Shown one piece after another: positions 19,925 through 28,441 of a stretch of DNA of 63,816 bases. How positions within the stretch are numbered: the first letter of the stretch is position 1; each line of letters begins with the position of its first letter. The notes beneath the pieces are model-generated. The model was not told the DNA's origin. It was given only the letters and a program-made list of their open reading frames with translations, and ran no database searches. This DNA is from Mycobacterium sp. UM_CSW (GTDB lineage Bacteria; Actinomycetota; Actinomycetes; Mycobacteriales; Mycobacteriaceae). The stretch is from contig NZ_AUWQ01000053.1 of NCBI RefSeq assembly GCF_000455205.1, positions 1 through 63,816 of the forward strand. Direction: 5' to 3'. Position numbers and translations under genes: made by a program.

Positions 19925-20947
19925 ATGGTCCTCGGCTTTTGGGATATCGCGGTGCCCATCGTGGGTGCGCCGATGGCCGGCGGTCCCGGCACCCCGGCGC
20001 TGGCCGCGGCGGTCTCCAACGCGGGCGGGCTCGGCTTCCTCCCCGGCGCGTACATCAGCGCCGAGCGGCTGGCCGAGGACATCGCCGCCGCGCGCGCCCT
20101 GACGACGGGCCCGCTCGGCGTGAACCTGTTGGTGCCCCAGCCCAGCGTCGCCGACTGGATCGCGCTGGACTACTACGCCGAGGAACTTGAAAACATCGCC
20201 GACCACTACCAGTGCGAGGTCGGTCGGCCCGAGTTCGGTGACGACGACGACTGGGAGCGCAAGCTCGAGGTGGTATCCGACGTCCACCCCGAGCTGGTCT
20301 CCTTCACCTTCGGTGTCCCGCCGCCGGACGTGATCCGCCGGCTCAGCGCGCAGGGATTGCTCGTGATGGTCACGGTGACGTCGCCGTACGAGGCCGGGAT
20401 CGCCGTCGCCGCGGGCGCGGACAGCCTGGTGGTCCAGGGGCCCGACGCGGGCGGGCACCGCGGCACCTTCGCTCCGGACATGGAACCGGGCACCGAGTCG
20501 CTGCACCAGCTGATCGATCGGATCCACCGGGCGCACCGCGACATCCCGATCATCGCGGCGGGCGGGCTGGGCACCGCCGAAGACGTCGCGGGCGTGCTGC
20601 GCCGGGGAGCGGTGGCGGCGCAGGTCGGCACCGCGCTGCTGCTGTCCAACGAGGCCGGCACCAGCCAGGCCCATCGCACCGCCATGAAGAACCAGCTTTT
20701 CGGCAAGACCATCGTCTCGCGCGCGTTCTCGGGTCGGTACGCGCGCAGCCTGGAAAACGATTTCATCCGGCGCCTCGACACGGTCGCCCCGCTCGGTTAT
20801 CCCGAGGTCAACCAGATGACCTTGCCGATCCGGGAAGCCGCCACCGAACGGGAAGACCCGGACGGGATGACCCTTTGGGCCGGAACGTCATTCGGTGATG
20901 CCCGACCGGGGCCGGTGGCCGACATCGTCGCCGGCCTCGACGTCTAG
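19925..20947 (+). CDS. Nitronate monooxygenase-like FMN oxidoreductase
   Basis: A TIM-barrel flavoprotein of the nitronate monooxygenase/2-nitropropane dioxygenase family, expected to oxidise alkyl nitronates or a related toxic metabolite. The 340-residue product has the N-terminal signature VPIVGAPMAGG, AVSNAGGLGFLPG, the phosphate-binding VVQGPDAGGHRG with the family His, and PIIAAGGLGTAEDVAGVLRRGAVAAQVGTA. It corresponds to Rv2781c. Its start lies about 60 bases after pepR. The last 60 bases overlap the 3' end of the convergent ald gene, which has an unusually long C-terminus. Confidence 0.88.
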   Translation: MVLGFWDIAVPIVGAPMAGGPGTPALAAAVSNAGGLGFLPGAYISAERLAEDIAAARALTTGPLGVNLLVPQPSVADWIALDYYAEELENIADHYQCEVGRPEFGDDDDWERKLEVVSDVHPELVSFTFGVPPPDVIRRLSAQGLLVMVTVTSPYEAGIAVAAGADSLVVQGPDAGGHRGTFAPDMEPGTESLHQLIDRIHRAHRDIPIIAAGGLGTAEDVAGVLRRGAVAAQVGTALLLSNEAGTSQAHRTAMKNQLFGKTIVSRAFSGRYARSLENDFIRRLDTVAPLGYPEVNQMTLPIREAATEREDPDGMTLWAGTSFGDARPGPVADIVAGLDV

Positions 20948-22054
20948 CAGGCTCGCCGGGTCGGTGTGGGGCAGGCCGAGGTCGGTGGCCACCCGCTCGG
21001 ACAGCAGCATCCCGTCGTGCGTCGAAAGGCCCTTGGCCAGAGCGGGATCCGACCGGCACGCCGCCCGCCAGCCGGCGTCGGCCAGCCTGAGCACGTACGG
21101 CATCGTCGCGTTGGTCAGCGCGACGGTCGACGTCTTGGGCACGGCGCTGGGCATGTTCGCCACGCAGTAGAACAGGGTGTCGTGCACCGCGAACGTCGGA
21201 TCGTCATGCGTGGTGGGCCGGGAATCCTCGAAGCAGCCGCCCTGGTCGATGGAAATGTCCACCAGCACCGCCCCCGGCTTCATCTGCGCGACAAGGGAAT
21301 TCGAGATCAGCGTGGGGGCCTTGGCGCCGGGCACCAGGACGGCGCCGATCACCAGGTCGGCCCGCTTAACGGCACCCTCGAGCTCGTAGGCCGACGAGTA
21401 TCGGGTGCCGACGCGGCCCGCGAACTCCGCGTCCAGCAGCCGGAGCTTGGCGATGTTGACGTCGAACACCATGACGGTCGCGCCCATGCCGCTCGCGACC
21501 CGGGCGGCGTTGTAGCCGGCCGTGCCGGCCCCGATCACCACGACGTCGGCGGGCTTGACGCCCGGCACCCCGCCCATCAGCACGCCGCGCCCGCCCTTGG
21601 TGCGCATCAGGTGATAGGCGCCGACCTGAGCGGAGAGCCGTCCGGCGACCTCGCTCATCGGGGCCAGCAAGGGCAGCGCGTCGTCGGCGGTCTGGACCGT
21701 CTCGTAGGCGATCGAGGTCGCGCCGGCGGCCAACAGGGCGTCGGTGCAGGCGCGTGAGGCCGCCAGATGCAGGTAGGTGAACAGGACCTGGCCGCGGCGC
21801 AGCAGTCCGTATTCGGACGGTATCGGCTCCTTGACCTTGAGCAGCAGGTCGGCATCGGCCCACACCTGTTCGGCGGCGCCGGCCAGGTCGGCGCCCGCGG
21901 CCTTGAACTCCGCGTCGGGGATCGCCGAGCCTTCCCCGGCGCCGGACTGGACGAGGACCTCGTGGCCGCGGCGGGTCAATTCCGCCACACCGGCCGGGGT
22001 GATGGCCACCCTGAATTCGTTGGTTTTGGTCTCGGTGGGGATCCCGACGCGCAT
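20888..22054 (-). CDS. ald: L-alanine dehydrogenase, with extended C-terminus
   Basis: Ald reversibly converts L-alanine to pyruvate and ammonia with NAD and in mycobacteria also reduces glyoxylate; it is induced by alanine and by low oxygen. The 388-residue product has the N-terminal MRVGIPTETKTNEFRVA, the catalytic His in YLHLAAS, the nucleotide fold VIGAGTAGYNAARVA, and the active-site Asp in DISIDQGGC. Most Ald proteins are about 371 residues; this one carries roughly 17 extra C-terminal residues, encoded where it overlaps the convergent gene by 60 bases. The divergent Lrp-type gene is its known regulator in M. tuberculosis (AldR). Confidence 0.95.
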   Translation of the reverse strand: MRVGIPTETKTNEFRVAITPAGVAELTRRGHEVLVQSGAGEGSAIPDAEFKAAGADLAGAAEQVWADADLLLKVKEPIPSEYGLLRRGQVLFTYLHLAASRACTDALLAAGATSIAYETVQTADDALPLLAPMSEVAGRLSAQVGAYHLMRTKGGRGVLMGGVPGVKPADVVVIGAGTAGYNAARVASGMGATVMVFDVNIAKLRLLDAEFAGRVGTRYSSAYELEGAVKRADLVIGAVLVPGAKAPTLISNSLVAQMKPGAVLVDISIDQGGCFEDSRPTTHDDPTFAVHDTLFYCVANMPSAVPKTSTVALTNATMPYVLRLADAGWRAACRSDPALAKGLSTHDGMLLSERVATDLGLPHTDPASLLDVEAGDDVGHRPRSGITE

Positions 22055-22083
22055 GCGTCAAGTGTGAAGAAAGTTCGAGAGTG

Positions 22084-22097
22084 CAGCAAACATGCTG
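22084..22097. promoter_or_regulatory. Candidate AldR operator (CAGCA-N4-TGCTG)
   Basis: A perfect 5-bp inverted repeat with a 4-base spacer lies in the 67-base gap between ald and its Lrp-type regulator, a plausible half of an Lrp-family operator. It overlaps the expected promoter zone of both genes. No binding data. Confidence 0.35.
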
Positions 22098-22109
22098 ATG
22101 ATAATTCTG

Positions 22110-22115
22110 TAGACT
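22110..22115 (+). promoter_or_regulatory. Candidate leaderless -10 (TAGACT) for the Lrp-type regulator
   Basis: TAGACT ends 6 bases before GTG 22122, and no ribosome site is visible. Confidence 0.5.
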
Positions 22116-22121
22116 CGTGTT

Positions 22122-22637
22122 GTGCCCGATCCATCTCCCGAACAGAAGGGCAGGGCCGCCGACCCGCCGAAGGATGTTCGACCCGCGCCCCTCGATGCGG
22201 TCGACCGCAAAATCCTGGCCTTGCTGCACGCCGATGCGCGCATCACCAACAACGCGCTCGCCGAGGCGGTCGGGATCGCGCCGTCGACATGCCACGGCCG
22301 GGTTCGGCGGCTGGTGGACCTCGGCGTAATCCGCGGCTTCTACGCCGACGTGGATCCGGTCGCCGTCGGGCTGCCGCTGCAGGCGATGGTCTCGGTCACC
22401 CTGCAGTCCAATGCGCGCGGCAAGATCCGCAGCTTCATCCAGCAGATCCGCACCCGGCGGCAGGTCATGGACGTCTATTTCCTCGCCGGCGCAGACGATT
22501 TCATCCTGCACGTCGCCGCCCGCGACACCGAGGACCTCCGCTCGTTCGTCGTCGAAAACCTCAACGCCGATGCCGACGTCGCGGGCACCCAGACGTCGCT
22601 GATTTTCGAACATCTTCGTGGTGCGGCACCGATTTAG
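22122..22637 (+). CDS. aldR: Lrp/AsnC-family regulator of ald (AldR-like)
   Basis: A feast/famine regulator that in M. tuberculosis (Rv2779c) binds amino acids and controls ald. The 171-residue product has an N-terminal helix-turn-helix (LDAVDRKILALLHADARITNNALAEAVGIAPSTCHGRVRR region) and a C-terminal RAM effector domain (VMDVYFLAGADDFILHVAARD). About 20 residues of charged extension precede the helix-turn-helix. The GTG start follows the -10 directly. Divergent placement against ald across 67 bases is the evidence for its target. Confidence 0.88.
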   Translation: MPDPSPEQKGRAADPPKDVRPAPLDAVDRKILALLHADARITNNALAEAVGIAPSTCHGRVRRLVDLGVIRGFYADVDPVAVGLPLQAMVSVTLQSNARGKIRSFIQQIRTRRQVMDVYFLAGADDFILHVAARDTEDLRSFVVENLNADADVAGTQTSLIFEHLRGAAPI

Positions 22638-22640
22638 CCT

Positions 22641-22646
22641 TATGAT
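22641..22646 (+). promoter_or_regulatory. Candidate leaderless -10 (TATGAT) for the flavin monooxygenase
   Basis: TATGAT ends 6 bases before ATG 22653 and starts 3 bases after the regulator's stop codon, so the monooxygenase has its own promoter. Confidence 0.5.
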
Positions 22647-22652
22647 CGGCGG

Positions 22653-24113
22653 ATGAAGCGCGATCCCGCCGTAGCGATCGTGGGGGCCGGCATGTCCGGC
22701 CTGTGCGTCGCAATCGCGTTGCTGCGCAGCGGAATTCGCGACGTAACCATCTACGAGAAGGCCGACGAGGTGGGCGGCACCTGGCGGGAAAACACCTATC
22801 CCGGCCTGACCTGTGATGTGCCGTCGCGGGTGTACCAGTACACCTTCGCCACCAAGCCCGACTGGTCGCACATGTTCTCGCCCGGCGGCGAGATCCAGTC
22901 CTACTTCCGGGGAGTGGCCGACCAGTTCGGCCTGCGGGACCGGATCCGGTTCGGCACCGAAATCGTCGGCGCCCGGTTCGAAAACGACCGCTGGCTGCTG
23001 CGCACGGACGCCGGCGAGGAATCGAGTGTCGACTTCCTGATCTCGGCGACCGGCGTGCTGCACCATCCCCGGATGCCGTCGATCGCCGGGCTGGACAACT
23101 TCGGCGGCCACGCCTTCCACTCGGCGCGCTGGGACCATTCGGTGGAGCTGTCGGGGCGGCGAATCGCGTTGATCGGCAACGGATCCACCGGCGTGCAACT
23201 GGTCTGCGGGCTGGCCGGCGTGGCGGGCCGGGTGTTGCTGTTCCAGCGCACCGCACAGTGGATCGTCCCAATGCCCAACCCGCAATACTCCAGGTTCGCC
23301 AGCCTCACCCACCGGGCCGTTCCCTGGCTCGACCGGTTCGCGTATCGGGCCTACGGCCTCATCTTCGACACCTTCGCCGTCGCGCTGACCAAGCCGGGAC
23401 TGCGCCGAAAGGCGATGGGGGCGCTGTGCCGGGTCAGCCTGCGCCAGGTGCGCGATCCCGAGTTGCGCGCGGCGCTGACGCCCGATTACCAGCCGATGTG
23501 CAAGCGGCTGGTGGTGTCGGGCGGTTTCTACCGCGCGATGCAGCGCGACGACGTCGAGCTGGTCACCGCCGGCATCGACCACGTGGAGCGGCGGGGCATC
23601 GTGACCGAGGACGGCGAGCTGCACGAGGTGGACATCATCGTGCTGTGCACCGGGTTCGACACGCACGCGTTCTTCCGCCCGATGTGCCTGACCGGGCGGG
23701 ACGGCATCGCCGCCGACGACGTCTGGCGCGACGGGCCGCGGGCCTACCAAACGGTCGCGATGCCCGGTTTCCCCAACTTCTTCATGATGCTCGGCCCGCA
23801 CAGCCCGGTGGGCAATCACTCGCTCACCGCCGTCGCCGAACACCAGGCCGAGCACATCCTGGGCTGGATCGAGCGTTGGCGCCGAGGCGAATTCGACACC
23901 ATCGAGCCGACGGCCGCGGCGACCGAGCGCTACAACGCGCAGCTGCGCGCCGCGATGCCCGACACCGTGTGGACCACCGGCTGCAACAGCTGGTACCTGA
24001 ACAAGGACGGGGTGCCCGAGGTTTGGCCGTTCACGCCCGCCAGGCACCGCGCCATGCTGGCGAACGCCGATCCCGCACAGTACGACCTGCGCCGCCGCGT
24101 CGCGGCAGGATAA
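22653..24113 (+). CDS. Baeyer-Villiger-type flavin monooxygenase
   Basis: An FAD- and NADPH-dependent monooxygenase that would insert oxygen next to a ketone or hydroxylate a related substrate. The 486-residue product has the FAD Rossmann motif GAGMSG (11-16), the Baeyer-Villiger fingerprint F-G-G-H-A-F-H-S-A-R-W-D at 150-161 (consensus FxGxxxHxxxW[P/D]), and the NADPH motif GNGSTG (175-180). It carries its own NADPH site and does not need a separate reductase. Substrate unknown. It lies upstream of, but is transcribed separately from, the PF10118 gene. Confidence 0.9.
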   Translation: MKRDPAVAIVGAGMSGLCVAIALLRSGIRDVTIYEKADEVGGTWRENTYPGLTCDVPSRVYQYTFATKPDWSHMFSPGGEIQSYFRGVADQFGLRDRIRFGTEIVGARFENDRWLLRTDAGEESSVDFLISATGVLHHPRMPSIAGLDNFGGHAFHSARWDHSVELSGRRIALIGNGSTGVQLVCGLAGVAGRVLLFQRTAQWIVPMPNPQYSRFASLTHRAVPWLDRFAYRAYGLIFDTFAVALTKPGLRRKAMGALCRVSLRQVRDPELRAALTPDYQPMCKRLVVSGGFYRAMQRDDVELVTAGIDHVERRGIVTEDGELHEVDIIVLCTGFDTHAFFRPMCLTGRDGIAADDVWRDGPRAYQTVAMPGFPNFFMMLGPHSPVGNHSLTAVAEHQAEHILGWIERWRRGEFDTIEPTAAATERYNAQLRAAMPDTVWTTGCNSWYLNKDGVPEVWPFTPARHRAMLANADPAQYDLRRRVAAG

Positions 24114-24152
24114 ACCCGGTACCGGCGGTTTCGCATAGCTGGACCGCGTCAC

Positions 24153-24158
24153 TATACT
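24153..24158 (+). promoter_or_regulatory. Candidate leaderless -10 (TATACT) for the PF10118 operon
   Basis: TATACT ends 8 bases before ATG 24167. It is one base off the sigma-A consensus TATAAT and so may be among the stronger promoters here. Confidence 0.55.
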
Positions 24159-24166
24159 TGCCTGCG

Positions 24167-25075
24167 ATGTTCACCGTCGACGACCAGGCCGCGGGTCCGC
24201 ATGACGCGTCGCTCGACCACGAACGCCTGGTCCTCGAGGCGCGCGACGTGGAGTTCGACTGGGCCGAGCTGCCTTTCCACTACGTGCCCGGCGAGCCGTT
24301 CGCGACCCACGTCCTCAACGTCCTGCACCTGCTGCTGCCCGCCGGCGAGGAGTTCTTCGTCGACGTGTTCAAGCAGGCGTTGCCGCTGATCAAGGACGAC
24401 CAGCTGCGGCTTGACGTGCAGGGATTCATCGGTCAGGAGGCCATGCACTCGCAGGCGCACTCGAAGGTGCTCGCCCACTTCGCCGCGCAGGGCGTCGACC
24501 TCACCCCGTACACCGACCAGATCAGGTGGCTGTTCGAGAAGCTGCTCGGCCCCAAGCCGGGGTGGGGCCGGCGACGCCGGCACAGCTGGCTGCTGGAGCA
24601 GGTTTCGATCGTGTCGGCGGTCGAGCACTACACCGCCATCCTGGGCGAGTGGGTGCTGGGCGCGCCCGCCCACGACGCCATCGGCACCGACCCGGTGATG
24701 CTGGACATGCTGCGCTGGCACGGCGCCGAGGAAGTCGAGCACAAGGCCGTCGCCTTCGACACCATGAAGCACCTGCGCGCCGGCTATCTGCGCCGGGTGC
24801 GCGCCCAACTGGTCGTGACGCCGGCCATGCTGTTGTTCTGGGTCCGCGGGGTCCGCTTCCTGTACTCGGTGGACCCGCACCTGCCGCTGGGAACCAAGCC
24901 GCACTGGTGGGAGTACATCCGCGCGGCGCGCCGGGGTTTGGTGCCCGGGCCGCTGCGCTTCGTGCGGGTGGTCGCCGACTACTACCGGCCGGGTTTCCAC
25001 CCGTCCCAGCTGGGCGGGCTGGAGGCGGCCGTCGACTACCTGGCGCTCTCGCCCGCTGCGCGGGCGTCGCACTGA
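24167..25075 (+). CDS. PF10118-type 'metal-dependent hydrolase' with ferritin-like di-iron pattern
   Basis: The 302-residue product belongs to the family usually labelled predicted metal-dependent hydrolase (PF10118). The sequence shows four helix segments with Glu61/Glu62 (AGEEFF), Glu91-x-x-His94 (QEAMHSQAH), Glu153 (SAVEHYTA) and Glu189-x-x-His192 (GAEEVEHKAV). The order E, ExxH, E, ExxH is that of ferritin-like di-iron oxygenases, so an oxygenase role is at least as likely as hydrolysis; this is my inference. A hydrophobic stretch (VVTPAMLLFWVRGVRF) could sit in the membrane. The next gene starts 3 bases after its stop. Confidence 0.82.
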   Translation: MFTVDDQAAGPHDASLDHERLVLEARDVEFDWAELPFHYVPGEPFATHVLNVLHLLLPAGEEFFVDVFKQALPLIKDDQLRLDVQGFIGQEAMHSQAHSKVLAHFAAQGVDLTPYTDQIRWLFEKLLGPKPGWGRRRRHSWLLEQVSIVSAVEHYTAILGEWVLGAPAHDAIGTDPVMLDMLRWHGAEEVEHKAVAFDTMKHLRAGYLRRVRAQLVVTPAMLLFWVRGVRFLYSVDPHLPLGTKPHWWEYIRAARRGLVPGPLRFVRVVADYYRPGFHPSQLGGLEAAVDYLALSPAARASH

Positions 25076-25078
25076 CCT

Positions 25079-26839
25079 ATGGCCGCGACCTCGAGCGTCA
25101 CCGCCTCCGACGGCGTCGCCTTGGCGGTGCACCGCTACACCGAGATCGACGCGGCGCGCCCCACCATCCTCGCGATTCACGGCTGGCCCGACAACCACCA
25201 CCTCTGGGACGGCGTGGCGCACGAGTTCGACGAGCGCTACGCCGGCCGCTACAACGTGGTGGCCTACGACGTCCGCGGCGCCGGCGAATCATCGCGTCCC
25301 GCAAAGCGATCCGGCTACGCCTTCTCCCAGCTGGTGTCCGACATCGGCGCGGTGATCGACAGCCTGGGTGTCGGGCCGGTGCACCTGCTGGCCCACGACT
25401 GGGGTTCGATCCAGGCCTGGGCGGGGATCACCGACGACTCGGTGATGGCCAAAGTCGCGTCGTTCACGTCGATTTCGGGCCCGCACCTGCGCTACGCCGG
25501 CAGATTCCTGCGCTCGGCGCGAACCGCGCGGGCCGTCGGCCAGGTCGCCAGGCAGCTGCTGGGATCGATCTACATCGCGTTCTTCCTGTGTCCAGGCCTG
25601 CCGGAGCTGGCGTTCCGCTCGCGGCTGGGCGTGAAAGTCCATGAAACCCTTGAGCGCATCGGCCGGACGAGCACGCGCAGCCGCCGCGAGCGGCCGCCGC
25701 GGTCCATCGCCGACTACGTCAACGGGCTGGGCCTGTACCGCGCCAACATGCCCGGGCCGATGCTGCGGCCCGGCCCGGAGCTGCCCAAGACCACCGTCGC
25801 CGTGCAGACCCTGGTGCCGCGCAAGGACATCTTCGTGACGCCCGCGGTGCAACGGTTCACCGGCGCGATTCCCGAAGAGGGGCGGGTGATTCCGATCGAG
25901 GGCGGCCACTGGGCGGTGACGTCGCGCCCCGAGGTGATCGCCCGCCTGACCGCCGAGTGGGTCGACCACACCGTCAGCGGCGCCGCCGCCGGTTCGGTGG
26001 TGCGCGGCGGACCGCGCGAGGTCGGCGGCAAGCTGGCGCTGATCACCGGGGCGGGCGCGGGCATCGGCCGGGCCACCGCGGTGGAGCTGGCCCGGCGCGG
26101 CGCCCGCAAGGTGCTCATCGTCGACCGCGACCTAGCCGCGGCCAACGACAGCGCGGACGCCGTGCGCGCGGCGTGCGCCGAGGCGGTGGTGTACCAGGTC
26201 GATGTCAGCGACGAGTCCGCGATGAACGACCTTGCCGCGCAGGTGTTTAACGAGCACGGTGTGGTCGACATCCTGGTGAACAACGCCGGCATCGGGATGG
26301 CGGGCCGGTTCCTGGAGACCAGCTCGGCGAACTGGGACGACATCCTGGGCGTCAATGTCCGCGGCGTCATCTCCGGCAGCAGGGCGTTCGCCGCGCAGAT
26401 GGTCGAGCGCGGCGAGGGCGGCACGATCATCAACGTGGCGTCGGCGGCGGCGTTCATCCCGTCGAAATCCATGGTCGCCTACGGCACCACCAAGGCGGCG
26501 GTGCTGGCGTTCAGCGAATCGCTGCGGGCCGACCTCGCCGACGAGGGCATCTCCGTCACGGCCGTATGTCCGGGATTCGTCAACACCAACATCGCCAAGA
26601 GCACCGTCTACGCCGGCATGACCGCCGAACAACAGGAGCGCGCCCGGGAGAAGGCTGACGCGGCATACCGGCGCCGCAACTACACGCCGGAGGCCGTGGC
26701 CAAGGCGATCGTCCGGGCCGTCGAGACCGGCCCCGCCGTGCTGCCGATCGCCGCCGAATCCCGGATCGGCTACGCGCTGCGCCGCATCAGCCCGTCGGCG
26801 CTGCGCCTGTTCGCCCGCTACGATATCCGGCAGAGTTAG
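25079..26839 (+). CDS. EphD-like fusion: alpha/beta hydrolase plus short-chain dehydrogenase
   Basis: The 586-residue product joins two enzymes. The N-terminal half is an epoxide-hydrolase-type alpha/beta hydrolase with HGWPDN near residue 34 and the nucleophile elbow HDWGS, giving Asp107. The C-terminal half is a short-chain dehydrogenase with TGAGAGIG (323-330) and the catalytic pair Tyr468-x3-Lys472 (YGTTK). M. tuberculosis EphD (Rv2214c) has the same layout and has been linked to mycolic-acid modification. Substrate here is unknown. It lies between the PF10118 protein and the 2Fe-2S reductase in one operon, consistent with opening an epoxide and then oxidising or reducing the product. Confidence 0.9.
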   Translation: MAATSSVTASDGVALAVHRYTEIDAARPTILAIHGWPDNHHLWDGVAHEFDERYAGRYNVVAYDVRGAGESSRPAKRSGYAFSQLVSDIGAVIDSLGVGPVHLLAHDWGSIQAWAGITDDSVMAKVASFTSISGPHLRYAGRFLRSARTARAVGQVARQLLGSIYIAFFLCPGLPELAFRSRLGVKVHETLERIGRTSTRSRRERPPRSIADYVNGLGLYRANMPGPMLRPGPELPKTTVAVQTLVPRKDIFVTPAVQRFTGAIPEEGRVIPIEGGHWAVTSRPEVIARLTAEWVDHTVSGAAAGSVVRGGPREVGGKLALITGAGAGIGRATAVELARRGARKVLIVDRDLAAANDSADAVRAACAEAVVYQVDVSDESAMNDLAAQVFNEHGVVDILVNNAGIGMAGRFLETSSANWDDILGVNVRGVISGSRAFAAQMVERGEGGTIINVASAAAFIPSKSMVAYGTTKAAVLAFSESLRADLADEGISVTAVCPGFVNTNIAKSTVYAGMTAEQQERAREKADAAYRRRNYTPEAVAKAIVRAVETGPAVLPIAAESRIGYALRRISPSALRLFARYDIRQS

Positions 26840-26849
26840 GGATTCCGCC

Positions 26850-27926
26850 GTGCCCGAGAGCATTTGGGGAAGCAGGCCGGTCGACCTGTACGGTCGGCGC
26901 GACCGCGACCGCCTCGGCACGATGCTGTGGGGCGTGCGCCTGTGGTTCGGCGGATTCGCCGCGGTCTCGCGGTGGCAGCCGTCACGGGTGAAGCCGGTGC
27001 CGCGGGCCCTGCGCGCGGTGATCACGAAGCGCGAACTCGTCGCCCCCGACGTCGTCGCGCTGACGCTGGCCGACCCGGACGGCGGATTGCTCCCGTCGTG
27101 GACACCGGGCGGGCACATCGACGTGCAGTTGCCCTCCGGCCGGCGCCGGCAGTACTCGCTGTGCGGCCCGCCCGGGCGGCGCACCGACTACCGCATCGCC
27201 GTGCGCCGGATCGCCGACGGCGGAGGCGGTTCCATCGAGATGCACGACGCCTTCGCGGTGGGGGACACGTTGGTGTTCGAGGGCCCGCGCAACGCCTTTT
27301 ACCTCGGCACCGCCGAACGCGACGTGCTGTTCGTCATCGGCGGCATCGGGGTGACGCCCATCCTGCCCATGATGCAGGCGGCGTCACAGCGCGGAATCGA
27401 TTGGCGCGCAATCTATGCCGGAAGAAGCCGCGAGTACATGCCGTTCCTGGACGAGGTCTCCTCGCTGGCCGGGGACCGGCTGACGATCTGGGCCGACGAC
27501 GAGCACGGCCGCTTCGCCGGTGTCGACGACCTGCTGGCCGGCGCCGGCCCGACGACGGCGGTGTACGTCTGCGGGCCGACGCCCATGCTGGAGGCGGTGC
27601 GCGCGGCACGCAACGAATTCGCCGACGCGCCCTTGCATTACGAGCGGTTCAGCCCGCCGCCGGTGGTCGACGGGGTGTCGTTCGAGCTGGAGCTGGCGCG
27701 CTCGGGGCGAGTGCTCAGCGTGCCGGCGAATCGTTCGGCGCTCGACGTCATGCGTGATCTTGATCCGACCACCCCGTACTCGTGCCAGCAGGGCTTCTGC
27801 GGCACGTGCAAGGTCAAAGTGCTTGGCGGGCAGGTCGATCACCGCGGCCGGGTGGCCGTCGGCGACGACGAAATGGTGGTCTGCGTGTCGCGGGCCAGCG
27901 GCGATCGGCTGGTCATCGACGCGTAA
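26850..27926 (+). CDS. Phthalate-dioxygenase-reductase-type flavoprotein with 2Fe-2S ferredoxin domain
   Basis: An NAD(P)H-driven electron-transfer protein for an oxygenase. The 358-residue product has an N-terminal extension of about 45 residues, an FMN/FAD barrel (RQYSLCGPP), a nucleotide domain (VIGGIGVTPILPM, YVCGPTPM) and a C-terminal plant-type 2Fe-2S domain with Cys312-x4-Cys317-x2-Cys320 and Cys345. Such reductases need an oxygenase partner; the nearest candidate in the same operon is the PF10118 protein, with the Rieske oxygenase 1.2 kb downstream as an alternative. It resembles Rv2776c of M. tuberculosis in place. GTG start. Confidence 0.88.
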   Translation: MPESIWGSRPVDLYGRRDRDRLGTMLWGVRLWFGGFAAVSRWQPSRVKPVPRALRAVITKRELVAPDVVALTLADPDGGLLPSWTPGGHIDVQLPSGRRRQYSLCGPPGRRTDYRIAVRRIADGGGGSIEMHDAFAVGDTLVFEGPRNAFYLGTAERDVLFVIGGIGVTPILPMMQAASQRGIDWRAIYAGRSREYMPFLDEVSSLAGDRLTIWADDEHGRFAGVDDLLAGAGPTTAVYVCGPTPMLEAVRAARNEFADAPLHYERFSPPPVVDGVSFELELARSGRVLSVPANRSALDVMRDLDPTTPYSCQQGFCGTCKVKVLGGQVDHRGRVAVGDDEMVVCVSRASGDRLVIDA

Positions 27927-28425
27927 GCCGGTAGCCCACGTGGGCAACCTTGATGCCAGGCAGCGGCTCCCAGTCGAGGGTGCGGCCGTCGACGCGAAAG
28001 TTGTTCTTCTCGTAGAAGCGGCGCGCTTTGTCGTTCCGCACCGCGGCCCACAGGATCACGTCGCCGGACGGGTGCGCGCTCAGGATTTCGTCGAGCAGGC
28101 GGCGGCCGATGCCGTGCCGCTGGCTTTCGTCCGCGATATACAGCGCGTCGATCTGGACGGCGCCCCGTTCGTCGGGGTCCGGCCCGAAGATGGCGACGCC
28201 CAGCGTGCGGCCACCGGACTCGGCGACCCACATCCGCCAGCCCTCGCGGTTCAGCGTGTGCGGATAGATCTCGGCGACCCAGCGCTTCGGCGGACCCAGG
28301 ATGTCGAGCAGCGGCGGCGTGAGTATTCCGTCCCAGGACCGCCGCCAAACCGGATAGTGCATCTCCGCGACGTCGGCGAAATCGTCCGGCGTGGCTTCGC
28401 GGATCCGGATGTCGAGGGCCTCCAC
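27913..28425 (-). CDS. GNAT-family N-acetyltransferase
   Basis: A 170-residue acetyl-CoA-dependent transferase. It has the GNAT core: IREATPDDFADVAEMHY at the start, the acetyl-CoA loop ESQRHGIGRRLLDEIL (R/Q-x-x-G-x-G/A), and the C-terminal AVRNDKARRFYEKNNFR. It matches Rv2775 in position. Its target is unknown. The 3' end overlaps the reductase gene by 14 bases. GTG 28425 follows TAGCCT by 6 bases, again a leaderless arrangement. Confidence 0.87.
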   Translation of the reverse strand: MEALDIRIREATPDDFADVAEMHYPVWRRSWDGILTPPLLDILGPPKRWVAEIYPHTLNREGWRMWVAESGGRTLGVAIFGPDPDERGAVQIDALYIADESQRHGIGRRLLDEILSAHPSGDVILWAAVRNDKARRFYEKNNFRVDGRTLDWEPLPGIKVAHVGYRLTRR

Positions 28426-28431
28426 ACGTCA

Positions 28432-28437
28432 AGGCTA
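28432..28437 (-). promoter_or_regulatory. Candidate leaderless -10 (TAGCCT) for the GNAT gene
   Basis: On the minus strand TAGCCT is followed by 6 bases and GTG 28425. It lies immediately after the end of the TetR gene. Confidence 0.45.
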
Positions 28438-28441
28438 AGGG

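Noticed and set aside
18260-20674. An 804-codon minus-strand open frame over pnp, pepR and the next gene
   Set aside because: Same composition artefact; the plus strand carries complete conserved proteins.
21366-24152. A 928-codon open frame on the minus strand across ald, aldR and the monooxygenase
   Set aside because: It is opposite three recognised genes, rich in His, Gln, Arg and Ala with no family motifs; a typical by-product of high GC third positions.
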